Source: Rhynchospora pubera (lineage: Eukaryota; Streptophyta; Magnoliopsida; Poales; Cyperaceae). From it: DNA of 64,000 nucleotides. The DNA lies in NCBI GenBank assembly GCA_028095005.1, contig CM051461.1, forward strand, positions 41,775,968-41,839,967, given 5' to 3'. Of this stretch, positions 48,112-61,170 are shown piece by piece. Every line of letters starts with the position of its first letter. Position 1 is the stretch's first letter. Both the position numbers and the translations under genes were made by a program. Under the pieces are notes generated by a model. The model was not told the origin of the DNA and ran no database searches. It worked only from the letters and a program-made list of their open reading frames with translations.

Positions 48112-48857
48112 ATGGGATTGCCAGTTTCAAATCAATTTGTTACCAGTATGTTCTGGATTAGCACCTACCAGCATTTTGGTGAAAATTTAGTCCGTTTAGC
48201 TCCTAACAATAAAGGGATAATACAAGTGCATTTTAAACACTGAAGCTCAAAACTAACCCAAGGAAAATTAAAATAAAATGAGTCATTAGAATTCTTACAC
48301 AAATGATTAAACTTGAATCTACTAACAAGAGGAGTTCAGAGAAAACACCAGTTTTTAAAGCCATGTGTTTCAACCAAAAAAAAGAACCATAAAACTGGAT
48401 CAGCTACAAAGGTAGATGGGAAATCACCCCTGAGTATTTAAGGTACATAACTAACTTAAATTAACTAGTCTCCAAAAAATTACAAGAACAAAAGATGGTA
48501 CATCTTTCAGATAGTGTCAACACGCAATATGATTAATGGAAAGACCAATACTCCTTTCATACAAAGTCAAATCGACCTCTTCGCCAACCATGTCATCTTC
48601 ATTGTTTTCATTTCCTACAAATTTAATTACAAAGATCCACATATTTAAACAATTCCGAATATATAAATAAAATACATGGTACATGGTTTTGTTTCATCTA
48701 TCTTATTATAAATCACAACAGTACATGGTACATGGTTTTATTCACAAGAAGAGACTAATTTTTCAGATTATCATTCTCTCTTTTTTTTTACCAGCAAGTC
48801 CTATTTTTTTTTTTGTACAAGACACAGTAGCAAGCATTTTACCAGCAAGTCTTAATT

Positions 48858-51142
48858 TTATTGTATGTACTGACCAGTAGTGTTCTCATTATTGATTGGT
48901 GGATGCTCATCAAGCATGTTCTCTATCTCATCATAATCAAGCTCCTTTTCTGGAGCATCTTCAACAATCCAGTCCTCGGTTTTATCAATAGATTCAAAAT
49001 CAATTGGATCATAGATCCCCTTCTGTTTGCCCCTAGAAAAACAATAAAAGGCTGAATATTCATGACATACATATTTGTTTAAAAATAACTCATAACTCAT
49101 AAATTTTTAACATACCTGTTCTGCAAACGCAAATTATAGTGAACATACACAAGATCATTAAGTCTTTCATGCTCTAGCCTATTTCTTCTTTTTGTATGAA
49201 TTCTTTCAAAAACACTCCAATTACGTTCGCATCCAGAAGATGAAGCTGTTTGACTTAAAATTCTAATTGCAAACTTTTGCAATGCTGGAAAATCTCCACC
49301 AAATGCTCTCCACCAGTCATCTAATACAAATTAAAGAAAAAATGCTTAGAAAAATAATTTTACTAATGCAAGAAAAACATCGGCAAAAAAAAATAACTTA
49401 CGAGGGCAAGTTTTCTTGCGAGTAGCATGAGCAATAGGCCGATTAAAAGAACCAAGGCGCTCTTTAAATTTGCTCAGATCAAGGAATATTCTTTCTCCAT
49501 CGACTATGACCTTGTCCTCGATCAAATCTAGAACTCCATTGAACACCTCTGTTTTGCTACAAAAGTTCTCTTGATCATACTGGAATGCAGGGTTTAACCA
49601 ATAGGCTGCTGCATGAAGATTTTTACGAAACATCCTATCCCAACGTTTTCTAATTATGGTAGTGTATGGCTTGTAAAGTCGCTTGTTGTTGCAAAACAAT
49701 TCTTTTATGCCCTTCCTTGCTCGATACATCCCCTCATACACATAACCCAAAGCAGGATTGTTATCCGAATCACAGATTCGCAAGAGCCTTAATAATGGAC
49801 CCATAACCTTTACAATGATCAAAGAATTATTCCAAAATTTTTCATCTAAAACAGTGAGCTTCACATCCCTGGCTTTGGGTAACTTCAAGGCATTTTTAAT
49901 ATAATCATGAGAGGTAACAAAAGCTTGTAAATCTGCTTTATGGTCATGCAAGCTTTTCAATGCAATGAATGTAGTACCAAAACGAGTTTCACCAGGACGA
50001 ACGATCTCGGTCCAGCCAGGCCTCTGTCTCAACCAATTCAATGTGTATTTATGGTTATAAAGAAATGAAGTTACCCTCGTAGCAAGTGTAACTATGTCAG
50101 CTACATGATCCATTTCTGAAATATCTTTCATTATTAAATTTATGCAATGGGCTGCACAAGGAGACCAAGAAATTGTATGATACCTCTCGCAAAGCAATGC
50201 ACCAGCAGCCTTATAGTTTGCTGCATTATCAGTAACCATATGAACAACATTTTCAGGGCCCACAATATCAACTATTTCAGCAAATAAATTGCATAGGTTT
50301 TCAGCAGTGGTCTCAATATCTGATGCATCCACAGATTTAATAAATGATATCCCTTTTACACAATAAACCATGAAATTAATCAGAGGCCTTTTCCTAGAAT
50401 CTTTCCAGCCATCGGCCATTATGGTGCATCCATTTTCAGCCCAATATTGCCTTTGATTATCAACAATTAGTTTCACTGATTCCTTGGCATCTTTCAACAA
50501 AGTAACCCGAGCAGCATGATAGCTCGGTCCATAATATCCATGACCCATGCTTGCTACTTTACTCATGGCAATTGGAAAAAAAGGAGAATTAATGGCATTT
50601 AAAGGTATGCAAGCATCATACAACCACATACAAACGGCCAAATCTGTATCATGCCATCTTTCTTTACTTTGCATGCATGCTTTTATAGAAGGTTGAGAAG
50701 GATCATTCATACCCAATTTGAAATATGATTGCAAATTTGAAGCAGGAGCTTTTCTCTTCCCTAAAATGAGATTAGCCGTTTCTGGATTGCCATCATGTCC
50801 ATCTAATTCAACCACTTCAGTTTCAGAAGGACCACCAACCACATTATGCTTCTCATGAGCTCTCTTAGCATTTTCTTGCAATGAACATTTCATCTGAAAC
50901 CGAACTTCTCCTGGAACCTTCAAACATGCTTGAACATGACCTCTTGCTCCAGCAAGATGCTGCTTCATTCGAGTAATGCCCCCACCATTAAAGGTCTTTT
51001 GGCAAAAGTTGCAAAGATAACTTGTTTTGCTAATTTCAGTAGTATACTTCCAAGCGATATCCTTCTTCAATCGCGGAGTTGATTCCACATGGGGAGAGGG
51101 TTGTCCTTGTGATTCAGATGGTCCTCCCGAATTCGCATCCAT
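48858..51142 (-). CDS. hAT-family transposase (BED finger, DUF659, hAT dimerisation)
   Basis: Catalyses cut-and-paste transposition of its host element in the nucleus. Exons 49402-51142, 49116-49320 and 48858-49032 join through GT-AG introns into 706 codons without a stop. BED zinc finger at about 31-73 (C44, C47, H62, H69); DUF659 region about 185-340; hAT C-terminal dimerisation domain about 578-650 (WWRAFG, RILSQTASSSGCERNWSVF, HTKRRNRL); acidic tail. The DDE residues appear present: D244 in MADGWKD, D305 in MVTDNAA, E612 in GCERNWS, with the C329-x2-H332 motif in SPCAAHC. The start at 51142 is preceded by a possible 3' splice site (GCAG), so a 5' UTR intron running from near 51645 is likely. 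No degradation is seen; it could alternatively be domesticated, but the surrounding TIRs and duplication argue for a transposon gene. Confidence 0.93.
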
Positions 51143-52601
51143 TGCCTGCTTGCGTTAAAAATGAAAGAAAATTACATTTACTAATACATCTTGATTAGTA
51201 TATACAAGTCAATACTTTTCTGGAATAATCAACAAGATGAAAAAAATGAAACACATGACAATGGCATGTCTAGACCAGTCAACAATAAGCATGAGGATTC
51301 AAACATAATCCTCAACTTTCTAGTCAGATATGCAACTTCCTATACCAGCCACTATGCCATAATCGTTTAGCTTCTTAAAACCAATCGGCCTTTTTACCAA
51401 GTCAAAGTATCATCAATAAAATCTCTTTCCTCTTTCTAAACAGAATAATGAACATTGTAATTAGTAAAAGGTTCAAACCATGGTTGAATAATAAACTTCA
51501 TTGAACAAAATAAAGATACTTTGCAATTAATTAAAGGTTCTGAAGAAAATTTTAACTTGTACTCTACTACTCTTTAAAATTTGGATTATTACCAGCGATT
51601 CATTAAAAAAAAAACAAAAAAAATAGAAAGGAGAAGGAGCATACCAGAAATACTTGAGCCAGATAAAGACGGAGGAAGAATGGTGGCGGAGGGAAGAAAT
51701 TAGGGCAAGATTTTGCATCCCAGTGTCAATTGTTTTTATCTTCTAACGAAATTGGAAAAAAAGCAATCTAATTTTTCCTTGAGAAAACAAAAAGAGAGAA
51801 CTTAGCGTAATTGGTAATGAAGGAAATCAACCAAAACCGATATGGGAATTTTCCGATTTTCCCGGTTTTTGACCGGTTTTTCCCGATTTTTGACCAACGG
51901 GTTTTCGGACCCTTTTCCTACCGGATCCTCACCCGATATCCGGTTTTACCGGAAATTTCCGGTAGCCGGTAGGGTATTGAAAACGTTGATAATAACAGAT
52001 GTTACTGGAAACATATAAAACATAATTAAAAATAAGCTTTCTCAAAGGCATATATATATTTTTTACTTTCATAATATAAGTTACTGAAATCTAAAGGCAC
52101 TTCAAGAAATGGAAACAAAAAAATTATATCAAAATTAAAGTTTTGAAGTTGTACAATGGAAACTTTGATAATTCAAATAATGTAGATATCTGCATCTCTA
52201 TGAGAAACCTGTAATTATCCCTATACAGATGTTGGATAAGAATAATTAAATTTTAGGTGTGTACAATATATCCATAAATGGCTATGTAAAATACATACAT
52301 GATAATGCCTGTTTCATTTCAACCTCTAGTTACGGTTGTCATATACCAAGAATTTAAGAAGACAACAATTCAGACTTGTCCAACTCTTTCTTGTTTCATT
52401 CTAAAAACTATATATTGCAAAATTAAGGTCACTTGCCTTACAAACAGAATCACAATGCAATAGCTCTTGCAAACTCATGACTAGTAACTAATACACAGGC
52501 CTTCACAAAACCATCTCCTTGACAGTTTTGTTCACAAACCCTCCTCCTTTAAAGGAACTAAAACCCACACCCAAACCTTACAAAACAAATATCTCACCAA
52601 T

Positions 52602-55600
52602 CTATAGCAAAACCCAGCTAACAACCAGTCCAAGAACAAGCCCAATAACTCTGGACACACTTCCACTCAGCCCAACAGCCCCAGATAAACTCCAAACCCT
52701 AACTTCATCCAAAACAGGCCCACAAAGGGAGCTATGATCATCACTTCTCATGTTATAATACACGCTGTAGAAGGCGACACGTGTCCTCTCAGCCCGGGCT
52801 GTGAACGTCAAGTTGGCAGCCTGGCTGGTTGCATTACCAACTGGCGAGTAGTGAAAATTCTGCGCTTGGTCGCCGGCGAATGCCATGACGGCTAGTGGTG
52901 GCTGGCAGGAGTCGCCTGCCATGCCCAGAGTGAATGTGAGGTTGTACTGCTTGTTAGGTGTGGTTTGGACCATTTGGGAAATTATACCTTCCTTGCCAGA
53001 AAGGAGCTCGACTGCACGTTTTCCCTGTGGAACCGAGTAGTGGGCCAAGTCGATGAATCGCACAGCCCGGTTCGACTCAACCGTCCAGCCTGGAAGTGCT
53101 GAGGTTTCTTCATCAAGGTTGGTAGGGAGAAGAACACCAAGGGAAGTGTTTGGAAACATCCATGGGCCCTCCTCAAAGTCCCCATTCAATACCTCATTGT
53201 CTGTAAGAAGGACAAAAAGTACAGTAGTAAGTGGATTAGACCTGGATAATTAAAGCCCATTAACTAACCATCTAGTTTGGTCGATTCAGCTAACGGTGAG
53301 GAACTATTCATCTAGAGCTGCTACCCAGTGTTGTGTTGGGTTAGTACTTAGTATAATTAATACATAAGGTTGATGTTTCCGGCTCCTCCATTTAATTCAG
53401 AGACTGGATGATCATAGTCTTAGATGCAGAAACTTTGTTCGGAAGCTCAAGTATCATATGATTATACAGCAACAAAACAAAGCCTGTACTTTTTCCCCCT
53501 TTAATGTTATATAAATAGTATTATATGCTTAAATGGTGCCATGCAAATTCCTTAAGACTTACACTGTGACCAGTATTAAATTATTAATGCATTTGCAGCA
53601 TTTGCACGAAATGAAATGAGGTGAACCAAAACATTTTCTTTCAATTATAAGCACCATTTGCACGAAATGGAGTGGTGAATAAAACATTTTCTTCAATTAT
53701 AACCTATTTCCCCATGCACATGTGAGATGGACAAAAGATGGTGGCAAGCCAAGTAGGGTCCATGCACGTGTATGGGCAGGTAGGTGAATATAAAATTGGG
53801 GTTTTGGGCAACAAAGATTTTTCTTCAGACCGTGTGAACAAGAACAACAGTGAAATGATACCCTACCAACATGTATCTACTTTTGACAATAGTGCATTAC
53901 ACTGGGTTTTACCATACCCAGTGCTATAGCAATGCATCCTTCCCTAAAATCTTGTCTGCCACTCACTTGACACGTAGAAATTGAAATAACTACAACCCTT
54001 CATTGACTATTAGAAAATTGGTATCCTGGAGGGTTATATACTTATATAGGATTTAATATACCATGCTGGGGGTCTTACATTGTCAGAAGCCTAACTCTTC
54101 TGGTCCCTAGGAATGTTAAGAGTTCACATGAACTATGCACATAATGGCAATAACATTGTTAGATACTGAAGCTTTCCTAAGAAAATGCTAAAATTCACCT
54201 CTCCATGAAAACATTAATTTCTCTCCTATACTTGTTTGATCTAAGCAAGTCATGTTAGCAGTCCAAACACAAATTTTACTAATATACTGTACAAGGGTAA
54301 GGTGCTCCATATCTGAAAGAATGCACGGAAATAAAAGGTAATTATAAAATTCGCATACCATCAGGTCTATCAGGTGTGAACAGTTTCTTTATCGCAATGT
54401 TATCGATGATGGGGCCACACGTCGGATCATCTTCCATGCCGGGATTTCTGAAAGCCAGGCGGGCCTCCTCGTCAGCAGCCTGGAAACCCCAGGCATACGC
54501 ATCCCATCCCTCAACACTGTACAGAGTCTGCAGTTCGATTGTTTGCGCATTAGACCCCACTGATACATTCAATGCTTCCATTTGTGCACAGGTTCGTGCG
54601 GCACTGAATGTTACTGCATATCGGGATCCCTTCTCAAACTGTACAGTTTGGCTAATCTCTGCATCATTGCCTAGTCGGGCTGCATGATCTCCTTATAATT
54701 GGTAAAAAAAACAGAGAGCATCATGTATGAGTTTATGCTGACAAAATTGGATGCATTAATTTGTTATGACAAAAAATTGTAAAAAGAAAAAAAAAAAAAG
54801 AGCTTCCAGTGGCACGTATGGAGGCAACTGTTCATTTAGTGCTGCACAGGACGTATATACTGTACAGAAATGGAAGCCAGACTAATATAGTGCTGAATTA
54901 TGGCATGGATTCCTAACTATTTTAACAAATCAGCACTACCAAATAAGAAAGCTATCAATTGCATGTATTTATTTGCATTTAAGTCAATTTAGTTACCTTG
55001 CGGGACAATTAATATCATGCCCCCTTGCCTCTGACCAGACGAAACAAGCTCGACTGTGCCATTTATGCTCCACCCAGGGATGGATGCAACTCCTTCTCCA
55101 ATGGCGGCGCTAGCAAATCCGCCAGTTGGCATTGTCTCAAAGTCACCATTATTAAGCAACCCTACAATGAGAAACAAATTTTAGTTCAGCGCAATTGAAT
55201 TGATTAATCCCAGTTGCATTCACAATTTTTATTCAGTGCAATTGAAGTATTCCAGCAGTTCATATAAGCTCAGTACTGTAGTTTGCAGTAAAGGTACCAA
55301 TTAATGTCTTTGATTAGGCTGTGGATAGCGTACATACTCATTTATAAAATATCTTCTTAATATCAGTATTTATTATTACTAATTAGCTTGATCAACTCAG
55401 CTCAAAACCAATGTGAGTATGTGACTGATTCACATATTTATTAGTATTTAGTATCAATGTCTTAAATTAGGCTGTACATAGCATACATATTCATTTATAA
55501 ACTATCTTCTTAATATTAGTATTTATTATTACTAATTAGCTTGATTAACTCAGCTCAATCCCAATGCGAGTATGTGACTGATTCACATGGGAAAAATATG

Positions 55601-57731
55601 CCATGCTAGACACAGTGAAGGAAAATGATCATGGCTACATAGACAAGTTAGGTGATTGGGACCAACACTCACAAAAACAAGCAAACACCCCAACTACTAT
55701 AATCTCACTTAGTGGTCCTGGGGCCACCGATTTAAGCCAAAAAGGGTAGAAGAGGTCAGGACCTACTGGTAAGGGTCCACTGGTTAATGAGAATAAGGTC
55801 AAAAAGTTAGTGGTGACACAAGATGCAACAGTCATTGATATTCTAGATATGAGCACTAAATGTCTGATCCTTCATATGAATTTTCTCAAACAACTGAAGG
55901 ACAGTCGATGCAAGGTTACAGCTAATAATCTAAACTCCATCGTACATTACAGAAAAACAATGGACGTCCTAAGTAACCCTTATTTTGTGGCACTAGTTTG
56001 TGATGATTCATTAAATTGCTCTTTCATGACAAGTCTTTAATTTCTGCTTTGAATAGACAATGCAACACAGAGAAGGCCGTACAAGCAAATGCCACATAAA
56101 GTGGAATTCACAAATAAAGGCCAGCATCAAATAAGCATGCTAAATCAAGTATCATTGAATGGGCGTGCTAAGACAATAGTAAGGCACATGCATAGAGCCA
56201 TATCTCTAATGGCGCTTGCACTGAAACCCTGTGACCATTTATGTGGCTGACTCCCCCGAATCATGCTCACAAGCACATTGATTCATTGTGCAATTAATCA
56301 CACCAAGAAGTGTCACAGAATAATAAGATCTAGAATTGTAGATCATAAAGAAAAAAAAGGCAAACTGCAGAACCAGAGGACATAAGAAGTCAACATCAAA
56401 GGACTGGGTAACAACACAGAAGTCAAGTATTTGCTTTTTCTATGGCAAACATCATTTATACATGACTTGTATGGTGAGTCAATCTTGCCAAATATCTTTT
56501 TGATCAAATATTCAAAGAATTGGGGGGAAAAATTAAACATAGGAAATGATGTGATGGGAGGAAACATGGAAATACTGTTAGACTGACTAGTACCATCGAT
56601 CCAAAACCAGAGCAATTTGTTTCAAAGCTTCTTAAATAAGCCTTGATTAACACTCTGATACACCGGCAACTGTCAAACTGAGCAAGATATTTATTTCGTG
56701 AAACAGCTCTGGTGATATTATAATGTTAGGTATCAGAACAACTATGAATGATTTTTGCAATTTTATCCTACAGCTGAGGATTGACTGAACAACACCAATG
56801 GGTAAGGTTTTATATATTCTCTTGTACAAAAAATTCCAAGGTAACTTTGCTCCCTAGTCAATATTGCTTGTACAAAATCCTAACAAAGAATTTCCTAAAA
56901 GCAGAAATCTTTATTAATTTAATTTGCTATTTTCTTTGAGCATAAAAAATAAAATATTTTCAAGCTTCCCAACAACTTAACAAGGAACATTTGAGGTTTA
57001 ATTACTGGCCGGCTGGCCCAACAACACGAAAAGACAGTCACTAAGGTATCTCAGGAAATTCTAAATGTTGAGTTGTATTGGGTTCTGAAGGAACAACAGA
57101 TTTTGCCAATCAGTCATTTTCTCTTGTATGGTTCCATGTTAGTTCTCTAGTCACTTTCTGAGTTCCCATTTCCTACATCACAGGTATATTCTTCTTCTCA
57201 CAAAAACAAGAGCACAAAAAGAAACATCAACACCTTTTCTCATGTAAAACAAGGCCAAAAAGTAATTTCTCAAGGAAATTAACTAAAACGCTGTGTTCAA
57301 TCTTTCTACTGTAAGTTTGTAACCAATACTTAATTCCACTTTAAATCAAGCCACAAGCTAATTTTAAGTCTTATAAAACAATGCACGAAGAGTACACAAA
57401 AATTTGAGTAGACTAATACCCTTCCCATGTAAAATCAAACCAAATACAAATTGGAGAATACAAAGCTAGTGCACATTGAACCAAAAACTGCGTAAATAAG
57501 TACTAATCAGAAACCCACCTCTCTCCTCTCTACACAACCATTGCAAATCCAAATTGGCACTACTCATTCAGCAAAAGAACAAGAAGCATTGTCCATTTAG
57601 CAAAAGTTAAAGTTAGAAGCCAAAAAAAGGGGAAATGGGAACTCACCATCTTCAACTGCAGCGAAGGCAAGCTGAGCAAGAAGGAGAAGGCTCAGAGAGA
57701 ACGGCGTGAACCGTGTCCATGGTACCCCCAT
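52602..57731 (-). CDS. DUF642 cell-wall protein, four exons, probable GPI anchor
   Basis: Plant-specific secreted protein of the DUF642 family; members bind cell-wall polysaccharide and modulate pectin methylesterase activity (family knowledge). Exons 57647-57731, 54997-55161, 54359-54691 and 52602-53200 join through GT-AG introns, all in phase 1, into 393 codons. Residues 1-24 are a signal peptide. Two tandem galactose-binding-like DUF642 domains follow: the first starts GLLNNGDFE, the second VLNGDFEEGPW, each ending with a conserved CGP(I/V)(I/L)D motif. The C-terminus (SGSVSRVIGLVLGLVVSWVLL-type hydrophobic tail without following charge) suggests a GPI signal, as in the longer branch of the family. 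Intron 1 is 2.5 kb and holds a tandem duplication. The gene looks intact. Confidence 0.92.
55303..55590. repeat. tandem duplication in intron 1 of the DUF642 gene
   Basis: Two units about 154 bp apart share TTAGGCTGT..ATAGC, CATTTATAAA, ATCTTCTTAATAT, TACTAATTAGCTTGAT and GAGTATGTGACTGATTCACA with few differences. The units are non-coding. Confidence 0.85.
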
Positions 57732-57843
57732 TCTCTTTCCACTCTTTCTTTGTGTGATAGGAGGAAGAATACAGTAGAAAGATGGTGTGGGGAGAAGAGA
57801 AGTGAGAACCCGTTAGTAGTGGTCAGTGGAGCTCAGAGTGCAC

Positions 57844-58039
57844 GGAACTGCATCCTCTGGATGGCCATCCATGGATGGTTTTCGATCTCAGCCGTCTGAT
57901 TTAATCTCAATGGCTATAGATGCCCCGTGCATGATACCTGGATTGATAGGCCCGAAAAGATCTAACCGTTGAGATTAAATCGGACGGCTCGGATCGAAAG
58001 ACGTCCACTGGATGGTTGAAGACAACCATCCAGAGGATA
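57844..58039. mobile_element. MITE in the 5' region of the DUF642 gene
   Basis: A 196-bp inverted-repeat element (left TGCATCCTCTGGATGG, right CCATCCAGAGGATA; inner TCTGATTTAATCTCAATGG / CGTTGAGATTAAATCGG) flanked by a perfect 10-bp duplication CAGAGTGCAC (57834-57843, 58040-58049). Long duplications of 9-10 bp point to a Mutator-like origin. It lies 110 bp upstream of the start codon, between it and the TATA-like element. Confidence 0.85.
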
Positions 58040-58053
58040 CAGAGTGCACTGCC

Positions 58054-58060
58054 TTTTATG
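58054..58060 (-). promoter_or_regulatory. TATA-like box of the DUF642 gene
   Basis: Minus strand reads CATAAAAGGC. It is 327 bp from the start codon now, but about 120 bp without the MITE and one copy of its duplication, close to the spacing seen for the GA2ox and AG-peptide genes. I infer that this was the original core promoter. Confidence 0.45.
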
Positions 58061-58555
58061 GGGCTGGATTCCTTTTCTTTTGGCGTTATGTTGGCCATGT
58101 GGAATATTTTATCCTTAAAAAAAATATATAAATGAAGGGTTGGAATATTTTATTTATTTCTTTGCTTCTTGTCGTGTCTTTGCATAGGAACAAAAAAAAA
58201 TGTGCGAGGGAAAGGTTGAGAGATTGTTGTTATTTCGGTGAACTTTAATAATTAATGGCTGACATAAATTTTTTTTTTTCTAAGTGGGATAACGAGATGT
58301 AATTTGTATCAATATTATTCGTATAAATTATTGACGTTTTGTTTTTCTAGATATATATTCTTTCCGTGTATTATTATATTGCAATAAAACTAACTATATT
58401 GAGTTATAATTTGTATTATTGGAACATTTAATTGAATTTAGATATCGTGGATTATTTTTTTAATTTCAAATTTACTGTCAGCATTTGGAAGGATAGTTGC
58501 TTAATAGTTAATACCTACTTAATTTTATGTGAACAAAATTAAGATTCTTTTAGAC

Positions 58556-58935
58556 TAAGGCTAATGTCCAATACATTGGTCACAAATCCCTCTCCAATGC
58601 GCTCGTTTTCGGATTTTGAATCTCAAATGACCGATTCAAACCGTTTAATATGATTTTCATATTGAAATCTATAGACAACCGAATTTTAGATTTTTTTTTC
58701 ATATTTTTAGAAATTTATTGATCTAAAAAATTATTAACCACATAAAATAATATTTTTCAAAAAAAATCTAAAAAAATAGTAAATAAATTTGGAAAAAAGT
58801 AAAATTTAATTTTTTTATTATATTTCAACATGAAGATCATATTTAACAGTTTTGATTAATTGTTTGAAGTTCAAAATCCATAAACAAGCACATTGAACGG
58901 AACTTTTATGTCCAATGCATTGGACATTAGCCTTA
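58556..58935. mobile_element. palindromic MITE, about 380 bp
   Basis: Ends AGGCTAATGTCCAATACATT and AATGCATTGGACATTAGCCT, bordered by TA on both sides. Inner arms: ATGACCGATTCAAACCGTTT pairs with ACAGTTTTGATTAATTG in decayed form, and TTTTTTTTCATATTTTTAG with its inverse. The element folds over its full length. Confidence 0.75.
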
Positions 58936-60232
58936 CTTTTTTTAAATATAAAATTGGGTCAAATCTTCTAACTTATTTGGAAATAAAACATTACAAAAGA
59001 TTCCCTAATCTGGTTTGTATCAAAAATTTGAAACTTATTTCGAAGAAACTTGAGATTGTTTGCGGGAGAAAATTCTGACGGAAATATTTAGAACAGTACT
59101 ATTGTTAGCATTGGCCACTAAGACAGTGAAAGAAACCGAAAGAGTCTGTAAATTGAAAAATAATTTGATGAAATGTTCAATAATTTTATTTGAATGTTTT
59201 TATTAGTAGAAATTGGATTGAGGACTTTAATACGTGTAAAAGTATGGAAATAAATTTATAATCACCATCGGTAAAATGCTTGCTTAAGTTCTAAATTTCT
59301 GATTTATAATTTTTTTTGCATTAAAAATGTACAGTTAAGAATCAATAATCTTGTCTTAAATTTACATGTTACTAGGTCCGATGTCCAATTATTTTTCCCG
59401 TAAGGATAGCATTAGGACCAAACAACTTTTTCTTTGTCATTGTCTAAACTTACCTTCCTTTATTTCCGTTGCTAAAGTGGAAGCACGTTGCTTTGGTGAT
59501 TTATTGATATATTAATGCTAAAAGAATATATAATATCAATTCGTTTTTCGGTATAAAGGGTTATAAAAGTTAATATTGTCGGTCACTGAATTTGATATTA
59601 TAATATTTTTCATTGAATATTCAATTATTCATTTTAGTATATGATCAGTGATTTATTATTTATATCCAAATTTTATCATTCTTTTTTCATCGAAAACAGT
59701 AACACAAATTAAACTAAATTGAGATGGAATATTAAAAGCGCAATTTTCAATTTACAAGTATTCAAGTAATCATGACAATTTGACAAAGGTCTAGGCTTAT
59801 TGTCTACTTTGCTTTCGGCCGGATATAAATTACACCATAGGATCCAACAAATTATAGCCCGGCTAGGATTCTTTTCTCCTTTCACAAAGACAACAAATAA
59901 TCAATATTTCTAAATGGACCAGCAGGTTCTTTAATGCTCCCATAAATCCTCATCATTGCAACTAAATACTCTTCGACATTACATATTACAACCGGAAACC
60001 ATCAACTAATTGGTAAGTAAATCATCTTTGTTGTAAATGATAGGACAACATTGACAATAACTAAAGCAAGACAACATAAGCTTTTAAGGCTGCTTTTGTT
60101 TGACATTTGGATAAGTCTTATTATTAGTTGGATGCAGTTCATTCAGAAGCACATGAATAATTTACATCCTTCATATTTCAAATTATATAACCTTCAAAAA
60201 GATATTTCAAAATATATATATGACTGATAATC
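58936..60232. other. gene-free region
   Basis: AT-rich. A SINE fragment (ATAAAATTGGGTCAAATC, CTAACTTATTTGG) lies at 58935-59045. No open frame with a recognisable domain. Confidence 0.5.
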
Positions 60233-60675
60233 AAGGTTTTAAAAAGCGATTTTTGCAGTATAACGGTACAGAGTTGATATAGCGATTCGGTGTTATATCG
60301 GTGATATAACGGAGAAAAAACGATGTATATAAAAATATAATTATACTACTAGCCTATCTTATTACTTACTTGAAAATTAAAATATAAAAAAATTAACAAG
60401 TCAAAAAGCAAAATAGACAAAATCAAAGTTTTTAACACTAAACAAATTATGACTTGGTATGAATTTTTATTCAGCAAACAAAAAAAATTGTAAGTTCAAT
60501 TACCAATCTGTTTTTTCGTTGCCAAATGCAAAAATTTTAAGTTATTTCGCCGATTTTTCGGAAATATAACGCTACTGTTATTTTGATCTTGGTTGTTGTA
60601 ACGTTGATGCGTTTTGCTCCAAAATCCCGTTATTTAAGTCATAACGGTGTTACTTCGGTGAAATTTAAAAACTTG

Positions 60676-60676
<1 letters not shown>
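60233..60676. mobile_element. non-autonomous hAT-like element, about 444 bp
   Basis: Starts CAAGGTTTTAAAAAGCG and ends GAAATTTAAAAACTTG; subterminal TATAACGG/CGTTAT units face each other. Ends resemble those of the 41437 and 47882 elements (CAA..TTTTAAA). Flanks CTGATAAT and CTTATATA match only partly; the right flank is the (TA)n tract. Confidence 0.65.

Positions 60677-60677
<1 letters not shown>

Positions 60678-60752
<75 letters not shown>
60678..60752. repeat. (TA)n microsatellite
   Basis: About 37 TA units immediately left of the first hairpin MITE. Confidence 0.95.
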
Positions 60753-60756
<4 letters not shown>

Positions 60757-61158
60757 GATTGCTAAAATACTATGCATAGCATGGATGACCTTCGTGTTAC
60801 GGATTCATTCTTAAATTTTATGCTTCAAACAACTGATCCAAACCGTTCATTATCTTCTACATATTGTAATCTTATTAGAAACCAAATTTTACATTTTTTT
60901 GAAATTTTTTATTATTTTTCTCAGATTTTTAAAAATTACTGTTATTGAAGGGTCCAGAATTTATTAGATTAAGTATTTAAAAAAATCTGAAAAAAATAGT
61001 AAAAAAATTAAAAAAAATGTAAAATTTGGTTTCCAATGAGATTTCAATATGAAGAAGATAATGAACGGTTTAGATCGGTTGTTTGAAGCATGAAATTCAA
61101 GAATGAATCCGTGGCACGAAGACCATCCGTGCTATGCATAGCATTTTAGCAATCCTCT
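60753..61158. mobile_element. hairpin MITE in (TA)n, copy 1 (406 bp)
   Basis: Starts AGAGGATTGCTAAAATACTA and ends with the inverse (TAGCAATCCTCT). The two arms of about 180 bp are near-perfect inverted copies, including ATGCATAGCAYGGATG, CAAACAACTGATCCAAACCG and CTCAGATTTTTAAAAATTA. Both sides are TA repeats. Elements confined to (TA)n tracts resemble the rice 'micron' type (from memory). Confidence 0.9.
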
Positions 61159-61170
61159 ATATATATATAT

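Larger units (their letters stand above)
47882..51988 (-). mobile_element. complete hAT transposon, 4107 bp
   Basis: Termini CAATGTTTTTAAAACCC and, inverted, CAACGTTTTCAATACCC, continuing TACCGG on both sides, are flanked by a perfect 8-bp target duplication ATAATAAC (47874-47881, 51989-51996). Subterminal zones (47895-47975 and 51840-51985) are dense in CCGGT/ACCGG units, probable transposase-binding sites. It carries one gene, the transposase at 48858-51142, and a SINE at 48028-48111. With an intact gene, ends and duplication, it may be autonomous or recently so. Confidence 0.95.

Noticed and set aside
56343..56829. Open frames in the region 55635-56829
   Set aside because: They lie within intron 1 of the DUF642 gene and have no coding signature.
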